A DNA stretch of 27,612 nt. It comes from JBOHER01 sp050701115 (GTDB lineage: Bacteria > Actinomycetota > Actinomycetes > Mycobacteriales > Pseudonocardiaceae). The translations under genes and the position numbers were made by a program. Shown here piece by piece: positions 8,161 to 17,227 of the stretch (position 1 is its first letter; every line of letters starts with the position of its first letter). The notes under the pieces were generated by a model that saw nothing but the letters and a program-made list of their open reading frames with translations, ran no database searches and was not told where the DNA came from. Location: positions 1 through 27,612 of the forward strand of contig JBOHER010000307.1 of the NCBI GenBank assembly GCA_050701115.1, written 5' to 3'.

Positions 8161-8647
8161 GATCAGCGTGCGCATCGCGCGTCCGAACGAGATCGAACGG
8201 GCCGGTGAGATAGTTGCCGAGGCCTACCTGGCCGACGGTCTGCTGGCCAACGCGGGGGATTACGAGGACCATCTGCGCGATGCGGGTGATCGAGCGGCCA
8301 ACGCCGAACTTCTGGTGGCGGTCGACAGCGACGGAACGGTGCTCGGTTCGGTCACGGTGGCGCCGCACGGCACGAAGTATGCCGAGGTCGCGCGCCAGGG
8401 TGAGCTGGAGTTCCGCATGCTGGCGACCGCCGTCGCGGCCCAGGGCCGCGGGGTCGGCGAACTGCTGACCCGTGCCGTGCTCGGCCGCGCGCGTGAACTC
8501 GGCTGCCAGCGGGTAGTGCTGTGCCTGATGGAGTCCAACGTCAGGGCTCAGCGCCTGTACGGCAGGCTCGGATTCACCCGGTTACCTGAACGGGATTGGC
8601 GGCCGCATCCTGGCCTGCGGTTGCTGGCTTTCGGCGTGGAGCTGTAG
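8153..8647 (+). CDS. GNAT family N-acetyltransferase
   Basis: The 164-residue protein is a single GNAT domain: VRIARPNEIERAGEIVAEAYL opens the fold, ELEFRMLATAVAAQGRGVGELLTRAVL contains the acetyl-CoA pyrophosphate loop (QGRGVG), and SNVRAQRLYGRLGFTRLPERDW is the typical Asn/Tyr C-terminal motif. The acceptor substrate cannot be inferred. It starts inside the last codons of ligA (8-bp overlap) and converges on the ACT-domain gene, whose stop is 13 bp away. GTG at 8144 would add three residues, but ATG at 8153 gives the usual family N-terminus. Confidence 0.88.
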   Translation: MSEISVRIARPNEIERAGEIVAEAYLADGLLANAGDYEDHLRDAGDRAANAELLVAVDSDGTVLGSVTVAPHGTKYAEVARQGELEFRMLATAVAAQGRGVGELLTRAVLGRARELGCQRVVLCLMESNVRAQRLYGRLGFTRLPERDWRPHPGLRLLAFGVEL

Positions 8648-8660
8648 CGATCCCGCAAAC

Positions 8661-9323
8661 TCAATTGTCGAGCACTACGGCAACGATCGCGGCGAGGTGT
8701 GCCAGGCGGGCGACTTCGGCGGCGCGGAACATCGGGCCACCAGGTCGGCCGACGAGCAGCGCGCGATCCGGCTTGCCCAGCGGTGTCGCCGCCAACTCGG
8801 TGCCCAGCTCACGCCACGTCGATGGGATCCAGTCCTCTTCGGCATCCAGCACCGTCGCGCGCTCCAGCGGCAGCCAGGGCAGATCGGTGAGCGGCGATTC
8901 GGGGGCAGCGCTCGACGCGGCGAGCCGCTCGATCTCGTTGCCGTAGCCGACCACCAGTGCCCACCCCGCTCGGACGATTCGCGGAACCCCCTCGGCGAGG
9001 ATGTCCAGCCCGGTACGCGGTGACCCCGCGATCTCCTCGACCAGCTCCAGTTCCCGGTGGGAATCCAGTACCCCGGCGTAGGGGCGCACAGCGTCGACGA
9101 CAACCCCGTCGACACTCTCCGCCGCGGTGATCAACGCGTCGGGGAGGCTCCCGCTCGGCAGGTCGACGACGAGGTCGTCGACCGCTATGCCGGTGCCGCG
9201 CTCCACGACGTCAACGCTCAGGATGTCCGCGCCGACCATGCCAAGCGCCGTGGCGACCGCTCCGAGGGTGCCAGGGCTGTCCGGGAGCTGTACCCGGATC
9301 AGGAAGGACAACGCGAACCTCAT
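8661..9323 (-). CDS. ACT-domain amino-acid-binding protein
   Basis: The 220-residue protein begins with an ACT domain (about residues 7-75: FLIRVQLPDSPGTLGAVATAL, then ADILSVDVVERGTG). The ACT fold commonly binds amino acids and regulates metabolic enzymes. The rest is a regulator-like domain with segments such as DWIPSTWRELGTELAATPLG and DRALLVGRPGGPMFRAAEVARLAHLAAI. No catalytic motif is apparent. It is transcribed divergently from gatCAB, from a 164-bp shared promoter region. From memory, M. tuberculosis Rv3013 lies in the same orientation between ligA and gatC. A role in sensing an amino acid is inference only. Confidence 0.85.
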   Translation of the reverse strand: MRFALSFLIRVQLPDSPGTLGAVATALGMVGADILSVDVVERGTGIAVDDLVVDLPSGSLPDALITAAESVDGVVVDAVRPYAGVLDSHRELELVEEIAGSPRTGLDILAEGVPRIVRAGWALVVGYGNEIERLAASSAAPESPLTDLPWLPLERATVLDAEEDWIPSTWRELGTELAATPLGKPDRALLVGRPGGPMFRAAEVARLAHLAAIVAVVLDN

Positions 9324-9407
9324 CTCTCATCAGACGCCCCAGCCTCGTCGTGGAGCGTGCGTGCTGTCTGCTCGATTCTGGCAGACACCTGATTGAGCCT
9401 GGATCCG

Positions 9408-9439
9408 CCGTCGGAGTTCGGAACCGACGGCCATACACT
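9408..9439 (+). promoter_or_regulatory. Inverted repeat and possible -10 box in the gatC / ACT-gene divergent region
   Basis: CCGTCGG (9408-9414) and CCGACGG (9424-9430) are perfect inverted 7-mers around a 9-bp centre. A TAnnnT hexamer TACACT follows at 9434-9439, so the palindrome would cover the -35 zone of a gatCAB promoter. That geometry fits an operator. It could also be a short hairpin without regulatory function. Confidence 0.35.
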
Positions 9440-9487
9440 CGGGGTGCTCAGACGAACTCCGATCAGCACAACCCCGGGGGTCACCGC

Positions 9488-9786
9488 GTGTCCAACATTT
9501 CCCGTGACGAGGTCGCACACCTCGCCAAACTGGCCAGGCTGGCCGTCACCGACGACGAGCTGGCCACCTTCGTCGGCCAGCTGGGCGTGATCCTTGACTC
9601 GGTCGCCAAGGTGAGCGAGATCGCAGCCGCCGATGTGCCGCCGACCTCACACGCAGTGCCGTTGACCAACGTCTTCCGCGCCGACGAGGTGCGAGCCGGG
9701 CTGTCTCAGGACCAGGCGCTGGCCGGGGCCCCTGCGGTCGAAGATGGCCGGTTCCGGGTCCCGCGCATCCTTGAGGAGGAGCAGTA

Positions 9787-9787
<1 letters not shown>
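9488..9787 (+). CDS. gatC: Asp/Glu-tRNA amidotransferase subunit C
   Basis: GatC is the small structural subunit that stabilises GatA in the GatCAB complex, which converts Glu-tRNA(Gln) and Asp-tRNA(Asn) to the amidated forms. The 99-residue product has the family opening SNISRDEVAHLAKLARL, the ELATFVGQLGVILDSVAKVSEI helix, the VPPTSHAVPLTNVFRADEV linker and the terminal GRFRVPRILEE motif. GTG at 9488 was chosen because it gives the usual length and has a GGGGG run about 8 bp upstream. The open frame upstream lacks any GatC-like sequence. The stop codon shares one base with the gatA start. Confidence 0.93.
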
Positions 9788-11292
<1,505 letters not shown>

Positions 11293-11297
11293 ACACG

Positions 11298-12806
11298 ATG
11301 ACTTCCTCGGTAGCGCAGATCATGGACTACGACGAGGTCCTGGAGCGGTTCGACCCGGTGCTCGGTCTGGAGGTGCACGTCGAGTTGCACACCAAGACCA
11401 AGATGTTCTGCGGGTGCCCGAACCTGTTCGGTGGCGAGCCCAACACGCATGTCTGCCCGACCTGCCTCGGGTTGCCCGGCGCGCTGCCGGTACTCAACGG
11501 CAAGGCGGTGGAATCGGCCATCCGGATCGGGCTGGCGCTCAACTGCGAGATCGCCGAGTGGTGCCGGTTCGCCCGGAAGAACTACTTCTACCCGGACATG
11601 CCGAAGAACTTCCAGACCTCGCAGTACGACGAGCCGATCGCGTTCAACGGTCACCTCGACGTGGTGCTCGACACTGGTGAGGTCGTGCGCGTCGGCATCG
11701 AACGGGCGCATATGGAGGAGGACACCGGCAAGTCCTTGCACGTCGGCGGCGCGACCGGTCGCATCCATGGCGCCGAGCACTCGCTGCTGGATTACAACCG
11801 CGCGGGTGTCCCGCTGATCGAGATCGTCACCAAGCCGATCGAGGGCATGGGGGAGCGCGCACCCCAGGTGGCTCGCGCCTACGTGACCGCGCTGCGCGAT
11901 CTGATGCTGGCGTTGGACGTGTCCGACGTGCGGATGGACCAGGGCTCGATGCGGTGCGACGCCAACGTCTCGCTGATGCCCAAGGGTGCGGATGAATTCG
12001 GTACCCGCACGGAGACCAAGAACGTCAACTCGCTGCGCAGCGTCGAACGCGCCGTCCGGTACGAGATGACCAGGCAGGCAGCGGTGCTCGTCGCGGGTGG
12101 CATGATCATCCAGGAGACGCGGCATTTCCAGGAGGCCGACGGCAGTACGTCCGCTGGGCGTCCGAAGGAGACCTCGGAGGATTACCGGTACTTCCCCGAG
12201 CCCGACCTGGTGCCGATCGCGCCCGCCCGCGAGTGGGTCGATGAGCTGCGGGGCACCATGCCGGAGCTGCCATGGGAGCGCCGCAAGCGGATCCAGACCG
12301 AGTGGAACCTCACCGGCGAGGAGCTCCGCGACCTGATCAACACCGGGGCGGCCGATCTGGTCTCGGCGACGGTGGACGCCGGTGCGCCGGTCGCCGAGGC
12401 ACGCAGCTGGTGGGTGCAGTACCTGACTCAGCAGGCCAACACGCGCGAGATCGAACTGGCCGATCTGGCGATCACCCCGGCGCAGGTGGCTCGGGTCATC
12501 GCGCTGATCGCCGAAGGCACGCTGACCAACAAGCTCGGCCGGGAGGTCGTGCAGGGCGTGCTGGCAGGCGAGGGTGAGCCGGACGAGGTGGTGGCAGTGC
12601 GCGGCCTCAAGGTGGTTTCCGACGATTCCGCGCTGACCGCCGCCGTCAATGAGGCGCTGGCCGCACAGCCCGACGTGGTCGAGAAGATCCGCGGCGGCAA
12701 GGTTGCCGCGGCAGGCGCGATCGTCGGCGCGGTGATGAAGGCCACCAAGGGCCAGGCGGACGCCCAAAAGGTGCGCGAGATCGTCCTGGAGCGCTGCAAG
12801 CCCTAG
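11298..12806 (+). CDS. gatB: Asp/Glu-tRNA amidotransferase subunit B
   Basis: GatB binds the mischarged tRNA, activates its side chain by phosphorylation and receives ammonia from GatA. The 502-residue protein has the hallmark GLEVHVELHTKTKMFCGCPN, a zinc site formed by Cys38, Cys40, Cys53 and Cys56, the KNYFYPDMPKNFQTSQYD motif, the EEDTGKSLH block and the DYRYFPEPDL motif. The C-terminus is a YqeY-like tRNA-binding domain (LTNKLGREVVQGVLAGEGEPDEVV region). ATG at 11298 lies 11 bp after GGAG. An in-frame GTG at 11289 overlaps the gatA stop and would add three residues, but it sits only 2 bp from the GGAG. Confidence 0.97.
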   Translation: MTSSVAQIMDYDEVLERFDPVLGLEVHVELHTKTKMFCGCPNLFGGEPNTHVCPTCLGLPGALPVLNGKAVESAIRIGLALNCEIAEWCRFARKNYFYPDMPKNFQTSQYDEPIAFNGHLDVVLDTGEVVRVGIERAHMEEDTGKSLHVGGATGRIHGAEHSLLDYNRAGVPLIEIVTKPIEGMGERAPQVARAYVTALRDLMLALDVSDVRMDQGSMRCDANVSLMPKGADEFGTRTETKNVNSLRSVERAVRYEMTRQAAVLVAGGMIIQETRHFQEADGSTSAGRPKETSEDYRYFPEPDLVPIAPAREWVDELRGTMPELPWERRKRIQTEWNLTGEELRDLINTGAADLVSATVDAGAPVAEARSWWVQYLTQQANTREIELADLAITPAQVARVIALIAEGTLTNKLGREVVQGVLAGEGEPDEVVAVRGLKVVSDDSALTAAVNEALAAQPDVVEKIRGGKVAAAGAIVGAVMKATKGQADAQKVREIVLERCKP

Positions 12807-12827
12807 CACACTCTCCGGCGAGCTCCG

Positions 12828-14033
12828 TCAGTCCTTGCCGCCGCCTGCATCCGGTGGACGGGCTACCAGCACCACCCGGTCGTCGCTGGATACCGGTTGG
12901 CCACCGTCCTTGTTCACCGTGCTCACCACGGCGAGTTGCTCGTTGATCAGGTCCATACCGGACAGCCTGCCGAAGCTGCGGCCCGCCTTGTCGTCAAAGA
13001 TCACCTGGGGTTTGCTGGTGACCGAGCCGTCCTCGGCGAGGGACAGGTTCTGCAGGTTGCCCGCCCGCGCGGTGGCGACGCCGATCATGTCGGACCAGTC
13101 GGCGCATCCGGCGACGCCGGGCTGGTTCGCCCACCGCCAGGCGGGTGCGTCCAGGGGTTCGCCCGGCTCGATGCGGTACAGCGCATCGGAGTCCGGCCCG
13201 CGATCGGTGACCCAGGCGCGTGAGCCGTCGAGGGCCGAGCACAGGCCGCCGGGGGAGTGCAGGCCGCTGGCGATAACGGGCGAACTCGCCGTCGGGTTCC
13301 CCCGAGCGGGCTCACCGGTTCCGTCGATCCGCAGCACCTTGCCGGCCAGCGAGTCGGGGTCGGCGGCAGCGCTCGGGTCGCCACCATCGCCGGTGGCGAC
13401 CAGCAGCGCCCCATTGCCATCGCTCGCCAGCGCTCCGCGATTGCCGGTACTTCCCTTGGGAATGCCGGTCAGCACGGGTTTTGGCTGCTGGCCTTCGGCG
13501 AGCCGCACGACCCTGTTGTCCTTGCCGGTCGTGATGTAGGCGAAGACCAGTTGATCCTCGGCGTAGTTCGGGGACAAGGCCAGACCGGTCAGCCCGCCGC
13601 CGCCGCCGCTGTCCACCTTCAGCGTGGCGAAACGGGACGGTTTGGTGCCTGCGCTCACCCGAAGAATCCGCCCCGACTCGCGTTCGGCGGCCAGCGCGGC
13701 GGGTTCCGCGCCGTCGCCGGGAAACGCGGCCACCGCGGAGACGGTATCCATGCAGGTACCGATCACCGCCGGATCGTGATCGGTGCAGCCGTCCGGAGGA
13801 GGGATGGAAGTCGGCGGGGAGCCTTCCGGAACACGCCGACCCGGACCGCCGGTGTTACCCGATTCGGGCAGTTCGGGTTGAGGTCCCTGCTCCGGTGTGA
13901 GTTCGGGCGCAGGCTGCCAGGTCGCTCCGTCTGCGACCGTGTCGTCGAACGAAGCGCATCCGGGCAGCAACAGGATTCCGATGGCGGTGATCGCCATCGG
14001 CAGCGCTCGGCGCGATCGCGTTCGGGTGCGCAC
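12828..14033 (-). CDS. lppZ: LppZ-like lipoprotein, sorbosone/glucose dehydrogenase-type beta-propeller
   Basis: The exported lipoprotein has a basic N-region (RTRTRSRR), a hydrophobic core and the lipobox LLLPGC, with the lipidated Cys at residue 26 of the GTG start. A Pro-rich linker follows, then a six-bladed-propeller-like domain with DSGGGGGLTGLALSPNYAEDQ, TGIPKGSTGNRGAL, VATGDGGDPSAAADP and LAGKVLRIDG. These blocks closely resemble, from memory, M. tuberculosis LppZ. Whether it has enzyme activity is unclear. GTG at 14033 (401 residues) was preferred because TACGCT, a TAnnnT hexamer, lies 8 bp upstream, giving a leaderless start with an ideal signal peptide. ATG at 14066 would add 11 residues and has no ribosome site. 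It is divergent from doxX and convergent with gatB. Confidence 0.85.
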   Translation of the reverse strand: MRTRTRSRRALPMAITAIGILLLPGCASFDDTVADGATWQPAPELTPEQGPQPELPESGNTGGPGRRVPEGSPPTSIPPPDGCTDHDPAVIGTCMDTVSAVAAFPGDGAEPAALAAERESGRILRVSAGTKPSRFATLKVDSGGGGGLTGLALSPNYAEDQLVFAYITTGKDNRVVRLAEGQQPKPVLTGIPKGSTGNRGALASDGNGALLVATGDGGDPSAAADPDSLAGKVLRIDGTGEPARGNPTASSPVIASGLHSPGGLCSALDGSRAWVTDRGPDSDALYRIEPGEPLDAPAWRWANQPGVAGCADWSDMIGVATARAGNLQNLSLAEDGSVTSKPQVIFDDKAGRSFGRLSGMDLINEQLAVVSTVNKDGGQPVSSDDRVVLVARPPDAGGGKD

Positions 14034-14098
14034 GATCAGCCAGCGTAGATGGCCGACGGTGAACATTCGGTGAGCGAGCGCGATGCCGGAACCTGATC

Positions 14099-14104
14099 TA
14101 GCCT
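14099..14104 (+). promoter_or_regulatory. Possible -10 box for the DoxX gene (leaderless)
   Basis: TAGCCT fits TAnnnT. The expected transcription start, 7-8 bp downstream, falls on the second in-frame ATG at 14112, which has no Shine-Dalgarno of its own. No convincing -35 element is visible in the 72-bp space to the lppZ-like GTG start. Confidence 0.35.
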
Positions 14105-14105
14105 C

Positions 14106-14747
14106 ATGGGCATGAGCACTGATGACGAGCTCAATCGATCATTCAGCGAATCGGTGGGGTCGGACGACCCGTCAACGTCGGGTGGGGCCACGACGGGGCG
14201 GCTGCTCAGCGATTTCGACTCCGCCGAGCCGATCGAGCCGGAACCGCGGACCGGCTGGCACGCCGGTCTCGATCTCGGCCTGCTGATCCTGCGCGTCGCG
14301 CTGGGCGGCACGATGATCGCTCACGGCCTGCAGAAGTTCAATTTCTTCGGCGGTCCAGGTATCGAGGGCTTCGCCGCCAACCTGGAGGGCTACGGCTTCA
14401 CCCAGCAGACCACCTTGCTGTCCTGGATCACCGCGGCGACCGAGGTCGGTGGCGGTGGCCTGCTGGTGCTGGGGCTGTTCACTCCGATCGGCGCGGCAGG
14501 GGTGCTCGGTGTGCTGGCCAGCGTGATCGTGATCAGATCCGACAGCGGGTTCTTCATCGGCGAGCGGCAGGGCTTCGAGTTCGAGGTCGCCCTCGCCGCT
14601 ATCGCGCTCGCGCTGCTGTTCACCGGCCCAGGCCGGGTCGCACTGGACGCCAACACGCCGTGGCGCAGGAATCCGGTGCCCTTCGGACTGGTGGCACTGT
14701 TGTTTGCCGTCGGGGCCGCGGTGACCGTGCTGCTGGTCTTCAGGTAG
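14106..14747 (+). CDS. DoxX family membrane protein
   Basis: The 213-residue protein has an acidic, disordered N-terminus of about 50 residues and then a DoxX core. The motif LGLLILRVALGGTMIAHGLQKF (about 58-79) opens the first transmembrane helix, and GIEGFAANLEGYGF forms the connecting helix. Further hydrophobic helices follow near 105-125, 128-144, 159-175 and 193-212. DoxX-type proteins are small inner-membrane proteins; in M. tuberculosis the related Rv3005c is reported to associate with SseA and SodA in oxidative defence. Function here is inferred only from family. ATG at 14106 is listed; ATG at 14112 (two codons later) may be the real, leaderless start. The stop lies 3 bp from the stop of the opposing ilvD pseudogene. 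Confidence 0.82.
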   Translation: MGMSTDDELNRSFSESVGSDDPSTSGGATTGRLLSDFDSAEPIEPEPRTGWHAGLDLGLLILRVALGGTMIAHGLQKFNFFGGPGIEGFAANLEGYGFTQQTTLLSWITAATEVGGGGLLVLGLFTPIGAAGVLGVLASVIVIRSDSGFFIGERQGFEFEVALAAIALALLFTGPGRVALDANTPWRRNPVPFGLVALLFAVGAAVTVLLVFR

Positions 14748-14750
14748 GCC

Positions 14751-16430
14751 CTACCTGTTGGGGTCGCGGACCGCGCCGGTGTCGGCTGAGGTAGCCATCC
14801 GGGCGTAGGCCCGCAGCGCCTTTGTCACCGGGCGCTGCCGATCGACGGGCTGCCACGGGCTTTCGCTTGCCTCCATCTTGGCGCGCCGTTCGGCGAGGAC
14901 ATGGTCGTCTACAAGCAACTCAAGGGTACGCTCGTGCACATCGATCAGGATCTGGTCACCGTCGCGCACCAGGCCGATCACACCACCGGCGGCGGCCTCG
15001 GGCGCGATGTGCCCGACGGAAAGGCCGGAAGACCCGCCGGAGAACCGGCCGTCGGTGAGCAGCGCGCACTTCTTGCCGAGCCCAGAACCCTTGAGGAACG
15101 CGGTGGGATGCAGCATCTCCTGCATGCCGGGGCCGCCCGCGGGTCCCTCGTAGCGCACGACGAGCACCTCACCCGGCTGGATCCGCCCACCCGTCGCCCC
15201 ACCCGCCGCCCCCGAAGCGGTCTCCTGACTGATCCCCAGGATCATCGACACCGCCTCCTCCTGGCTCTCCACCACCCGCGCTGGACCTTGGAAGCGCCAC
15301 AGTTCCTCGTCGATGCCAGCGGACTTGATCACCGCCCCGTTCTCGGCCAGATTGCCGCGCAGTACCGCGAGACCGCCGTCGACCGTGTAGGCGTGCCCGA
15401 TGTCGCGGATGCAGCCGTTTTCCGCGTCGGTGTCCAAACTGGACCAGCGGTTCTCGGTCGAGAATGCCCGCGTGGTCCTGACCCCACCCGGAGCCGCGTG
15501 GAACAACTCGATCGCACGCTCGCCCGGGTTGCCCCCCCGAATGTCCCATGTGGACAACCAGTCCTCGATCGAAGGCGAGTGGATCGAGTGCACATCGGTG
15601 TTGAGCAGGCCCGCGCGGTGCAGCTCACCCAGGATCGCCGGGATTCCACCAGCCCGGTGCACGTCCTCCATGTGGTAGTCGGAGTTCGGCGACACCTTGG
15701 ACAGGCAGGGAACCCTCCGGCCGATCTGGTCGATATCGTCGATGGTGAACATGGGTGGCCAGGGTCGATCCATTGCCGGGCAGGGCCAGTCCCAGCGCCT
15801 CGGTGAGGCAGTTCATCGAGTTCGCGGTGAACATGCCCGAACAGGATCCGCAGGTGGGGCAGGCCGACCGCTCGACCTCGGAGAGGCCGTCCTCGTCGAT
15901 CGCGGAGTTGGCCGAGGCCGCGATCGCGGTGATCAGGTCGGTGGGCGCCTGGGCGACGCCGTCCACGACGACCGCCTTGCCCGCTTCCATCGGCCCGCCG
16001 GAGACGAAGACGGCGGGAATGTTGAGCCGCATCGCCGCGTGAGCATGCCCGGGGTGATCTTGTCGCAGTTGGAGATGCACACCAGTGCGTCCGCCTGGTG
16101 CGCGTTGACCATGTACTCGACGGCGTCGGAGATGATCTCCCGCGAGGGTAATGAGTAGAGCATGCCCGAGTGGCCCATGGCGATGCCGTCGTCCACCGCG
16201 ATGGTGTGAAACTCGCGTGGGACCCCACCCGCCTCCCGCACTGCTTCGGCGACGATGTCACCCAGGTCACGGAGGTGGACATGGCCCGGCACGAACTGGG
16301 TGTAGGAGTTCGCGATGGCGACGATCGGCTTGCCGAAGTCGCTATCGGTCATTCCGGTTGCCCGCCACAAGGATCGTGCGCCTGCGGCGTTGCGGCCATG
16401 GGTCGTCGTGCGGGAGCGCAACTGTGGCAT
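14751..16430 (-). pseudogene. ilvD: Dihydroxyacid dehydratase gene, broken by a frameshift and an internal loss
   Basis: Three pieces read in sequence. Piece 1 (16430 to about 16040) runs from MPQLRSRTTTHGRNAAGAR to VCISNCDKITPGML. Piece 2 (about 16038 to 15755, a different frame) runs from AAMRLNIPAVFVSGGPMEAG through the Fe-S block CPTCGSCSGMFTANSMNC to GLALPGNGSTLATH. Piece 3 (about 15750 to 14751, the first frame again) runs from FTIDDIDQIGRRVPCLSKVS to ATSADTGAVRDPNR. Lesion A near 16036-16040 is loss of one base in a GC-rich run. Lesion B near 15748-15756 joins LATH directly to FTIDDID and, compared with E. coli IlvD, lacks about 70 residues including the AMGGSTNTVLH motif. The enzyme, which makes the keto-acid precursors of Val, Leu and Ile, should be inactive. 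ATG at 16430 has GGAG 5 bp upstream. An assembly error cannot be excluded. Confidence 0.85.
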
Positions 16431-16480
16431 GGGGACTCCAGAAGGAATGCTCGGGGATTGCTCGGCGCGGGACTTCGAGG

Positions 16481-16915
16481 TTACCCCTCGCGCTGCGCGC
16501 CATTGTCCTGCACGGGTTCGGTCGGATCGGCGATATGTCCGCCGCTGACCAGGGCGAGCGCGGGCAGGTGCCGCGCGCGGACCGATGGCAGCGAGATCTC
16601 GCCGCCGTCGGCGAGCACCGCCCGTACCGTGGAGCGGCCGGTGATGGTCAGCCCCTTCAGCGCCGCCCACGGGATGAATCGCCTGCCGAGAACCGTCCGC
16701 ACGGTCAGTCCTTCGGCATCGGCCACGGTGCTGGTGCGCAGCACCCACACGATGAAACCGATGGGCAGTAGGTAGATCACCCCGAGCCCTGGCGCGCCGA
16801 AAGCGAACGGGGTCGCACAGACCATCGCGAGCAGGGCGGCGAGAATCGCGGTCCGTTGCACGCGGAACACCGCGCGCTCGAGCGTGCCTCGATCGGGGTG
16901 TGCAGTGTCTTCCAC
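16481..16915 (-). CDS. PH-domain membrane protein (CFP6-like)
   Basis: The 144-residue protein has two adjacent hydrophobic helices (about residues 22-39 and 43-59) followed by a bacterial PH-like domain (about 60-130: RTSTVADAEGLTVRTVLG, then FIPWAALKGLTI). This layout matches the low-molecular-weight antigen 6 (CFP6) family; from memory Rv3004 is the mycobacterial relative beside ilvB. Function is unknown in the family. The GTG at 16915 is the start; ATG codons further in would remove the first helix. It is divergent from ilvB, and its 5' end faces the ilvB promoter. Confidence 0.8.
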   Translation of the reverse strand: MEDTAHPDRGTLERAVFRVQRTAILAALLAMVCATPFAFGAPGLGVIYLLPIGFIVWVLRTSTVADAEGLTVRTVLGRRFIPWAALKGLTITGRSTVRAVLADGGEISLPSVRARHLPALALVSGGHIADPTEPVQDNGAQREG

Positions 16916-17000
16916 ACCTACGATCGTGCCCTCCGGCCGGCTCGACAGCGTGAGCAGGGTGGACCGCGTGTCCAGTATCCGGGATCACTGTCCCGCAGAG

Positions 17001-17030
17001 TTGACACTGGCGACGGGCTGCGACTAGCGT
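17001..17030 (+). promoter_or_regulatory. Promoter of the ilvB leader and ilvBNC
   Basis: TTGACA (17001-17006) is a perfect -35 hexamer. TAGCGT (17025-17030) is a TAnnnT -10 hexamer, with an 18-bp spacer between them. The expected start of transcription is at about 17037-17038, which coincides with the GTG of the leader peptide. Confidence 0.7.
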
Positions 17031-17037
17031 GCACAGC

Positions 17038-17085
17038 GTGCAACAGCTGACCAGTCTCGTACTTTTCTCGCGCGTCGACGTGTGA
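17038..17085 (+). CDS. ilvB leader peptide, 15 residues, Leu/Val-rich
   Basis: The short frame GTG-to-TGA encodes (M/V)QQLTSLVLFSRVDV. Besides the initiator it has three Leu and three Val in 14 residues, with Leu-Val-Leu in a row read by CTC, GTA and CTT. The latter two are rare codons in a GC-rich genome, which would sharpen stalling when charged tRNA(Leu/Val) is short. It is placed 8 bp after the -10 box, so the mRNA would be leaderless. An in-frame GTG at 17029 would add three residues but lies upstream of the expected transcript start. Confidence 0.7.
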   Translation: MQQLTSLVLFSRVDV

Positions 17086-17150
17086 GAAAAGCTGCTAGCT
17101 GCGTCGACGCGCGACCCTCGTGCGACCGTGAAGGTCGGCGGGGGTTTTTT
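17068..17150 (+). promoter_or_regulatory. Transcription attenuator of ilvBNC
   Basis: Segment 1 (17069-17080, inside the leader peptide gene) is a perfect 12-bp complement of segment 2 (17102-17113), extendable to 15 pairs with G-U. Segment 2 can instead pair with segment 3 (17103-17111 with 17119-17126, eight pairs and one bulge, loop 17112-17118). Segment 3 is also the 5' arm of a terminator hairpin (17116-17127 with 17133-17144) ending in six T (17145-17150). Stalling at the Leu/Val codons would cover segment 1, favour 2:3, and let transcription continue into ilvB. Full translation and release would allow 1:2 and the terminator. Confidence 0.75.
17116..17150 (+). terminator. Intrinsic terminator arm of the ilvB attenuator
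   Basis: The stem centres on GCGACC / GGTCGGC with a GTGAA loop (17128-17132). It continues imperfectly to C17116 / G17144 and is followed at once by TTTTTT (17145-17150). It is the only hairpin in the window with a full U tract. Confidence 0.75.
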
Positions 17151-17227
17151 CGTGCGTGATAATTCCACAGACACGGTGTGCATAACCCCGAGACTCCCGA
17201 CATTTGGATGAGACAGAGGCAGAACCG

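Noticed and set aside
15625..16080. Programmed frameshift as an explanation for the ilvD breaks
   Set aside because: No slippery heptamer or downstream stimulator was seen, IlvD is not known to use one, and about 70 conserved residues are missing.
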